DNA of 6,824 bases from Eubacteriales Family XIII. Incertae Sedis bacterium (GTDB lineage: Bacteria > Bacillota > Clostridia > Peptostreptococcales > Anaerovoracaceae). Below the pieces are notes generated by a model, which searched no databases, had not been told where the DNA came from, and saw only the letters and a program-made list of their open reading frames with translations. Below are positions 6,604 to 6,824 of the stretch, one piece after another. Position numbers and translations under genes: made by a program. Every line of letters starts with the position of its first letter. The first letter of the stretch is position 1. The stretch spans positions 1-6,824 of the forward strand of contig JAITTH010000006.1 in assembly GCA_031287295.1 (NCBI GenBank), given 5' to 3'.

Positions 6604-6739
6604 AAAAGCCAAGCAAACCTTGCGAAGGATTTTTATCGCAGTACAAGGCGTGTGAGTGAGCGACACAGGAGCGTACTTGGGTACGTAACGGAGGAGCGAG
6701 CGAGCAACAACACAGTAATGCGGGAAAAAGCCAAGCAAA
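6604..6739 (+). repeat. Direct repeat AAAAGCCAAGCAAA, two copies
   Basis: The 14-base word occurs at 6604-6617 and 6726-6739. Either copy's CAAGC could pair with GCTTG at 6550-6554, allowing two mutually exclusive folds inside the larger domain. A shorter direct repeat, GCGAAGGAT, occurs at 6584-6592 and 6622-6630, and CTTGCG at 6551-6556 and 6619-6624. Confidence 0.6.
6672..6685 (+). repeat. Small hairpin CGTAC-TTGG-GTACG
   Basis: Five pairs (6672-6676 with 6681-6685) close a four-base loop, with a sixth possible G-U pair outside. It is flanked on both sides by similar GAGCGA-type words (gagtgagcgac before, gaggagcgagcgag after). This gives the segment 6653-6704 a near mirror-like look, and it sits near the 3' end of the predicted folded domain. 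Confidence 0.45.
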
Positions 6740-6768
6740 ATGTAGGGACTAAATGATACAAGACAAGC

Positions 6769-6792
6769 ACACCAAACGAAAGTTTGTAGTGT
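6769..6792 (+). repeat. GAAA-tetraloop hairpin near the window end
   Basis: ACAC-CAAAC (6769-6777) pairs with GTTTG-TA-GTGT (6782-6792) around a GAAA loop, giving nine pairs with a two-base TA bulge. It lies just outside the larger domain. It could be part of the leader's processing structure. No T-run follows, so it is not a terminator. Confidence 0.5.
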
Positions 6793-6824
6793 AGGTCACA
6801 TGTACAATTCTTACAAAACAATAA

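Larger units (their letters stand above)
6519..6754 (+). repeat. Long-range stem closing a ~236-base RNA domain
   Basis: ATTTAGTC (6519-6526) is the exact reverse complement of GACTAAAT (6747-6754). Just inside, CTTACA (6530-6535) pairs with TGTAGG (6741-6746) with one G-U pair. Only an AAA bulge (6527-6529) separates the two blocks on the left side. The result is fourteen pairs enclosing 205 bases. An eight-base match alone could be chance in a region this size; the contiguous second block makes that less likely. Confidence 0.5.
6441..6824 (+). ncRNA. Putative rRNA-operon leader RNA, truncated at the window edge
   Basis: This is the stretch expected to be transcribed from the strong promoter. 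It holds two stacked hairpins, a boxA-like site and about 320 bases rich in GCGAA, GAGCG and GAGCGAGC words that do not look coding. It has several internal repeats and a long-range closing stem. No 16S start (such as the conserved AGAGTTTGATC) is visible, so the mature RNA would lie to the right. The leader would then be unusually long, over 380 bases. A free-standing structured RNA is the main alternative. Confidence 0.45.

Noticed and set aside
6618..6635. CCTT-GCG-AAGG followed by ATTTTTAT as a terminator
   Set aside because: A four-pair stem is too short for efficient termination; competing pairings (CCTTG with CAAGG at 6644-6648) are just as likely.
6511..6756. Open frame of 81 residues starting at GTG in the leader
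   Set aside because: No ribosome site, a repetitive Lys/Arg/Ser/Glu-rich product that simply reflects GCGAA/GAGCG repeats, and it coincides with the predicted structured RNA.
1..6824. CRISPR array, insertion sequence or tRNA gene
   Set aside because: No regularly spaced repeats, transposase, terminal inverted repeats or cloverleaf were found by eye on either strand.

Overview
The window reads as a piece of a bacterial chromosome, most likely an anaerobic member of the Bacillota (Clostridia/Tissierellia type). The signs are strong GGAGG-like ribosome sites, a TTG start, tightly overlapping genes, clostridial-style molybdenum hydroxylase subunits and a Bacillus-like boxA. The genus cannot be read from the sequence. 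All recognised genes are on the + strand.

Positions 1-3627 hold the end of a molybdenum hydroxylase (xanthine dehydrogenase family) operon. First come the last 67 codons of one molybdopterin subunit. A second, complete molybdopterin subunit follows (198-2336), then the 2Fe-2S subunit (2333-2809) and the FAD subunit (2803-3627). Each junction overlaps by 4-8 bases, so translation is probably coupled. The operon promoter and the rest of the first gene lie left of the window. About 35 bases after the FAD subunit starts a guanine deaminase gene (3662-4945, TTG start). Together these suggest purine salvage or breakdown: guanine is deaminated to xanthine, which the Mo/FAD/Fe-S hydroxylase can oxidise to urate or interconvert with related purines. 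The hydroxylase substrate is inferred from family and neighbourhood.

Positions 4983-6206 encode a 407-residue soluble protein that I do not recognise. Its base composition is visibly more AT-rich than the genes before it. It follows guaD by 37 bases with no clear terminator between them, but its link to purine metabolism is unproven.

Positions 6207-6824 have no credible protein gene. The first ~200 bases are AT-rich and contain an 18-base imperfect palindrome. A textbook sigma-A promoter follows (TTGACT-17-TATAAT, 6406-6434). Downstream lie two back-to-back hairpins at the predicted 5' end of the transcript, a boxA-like element of the kind found in rRNA leaders (CTTGAAAACT), and about 320 bases of repeat-rich sequence built on GCGAA/GAGCG words. 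A 14-pair long-range stem (6519-6535 with 6741-6754) can close this last stretch into one folded domain. I read it as the leader of a ribosomal RNA operon whose 16S gene would lie right of the window. No 16S start is visible, so this is an inference, and a free-standing structured RNA remains possible.
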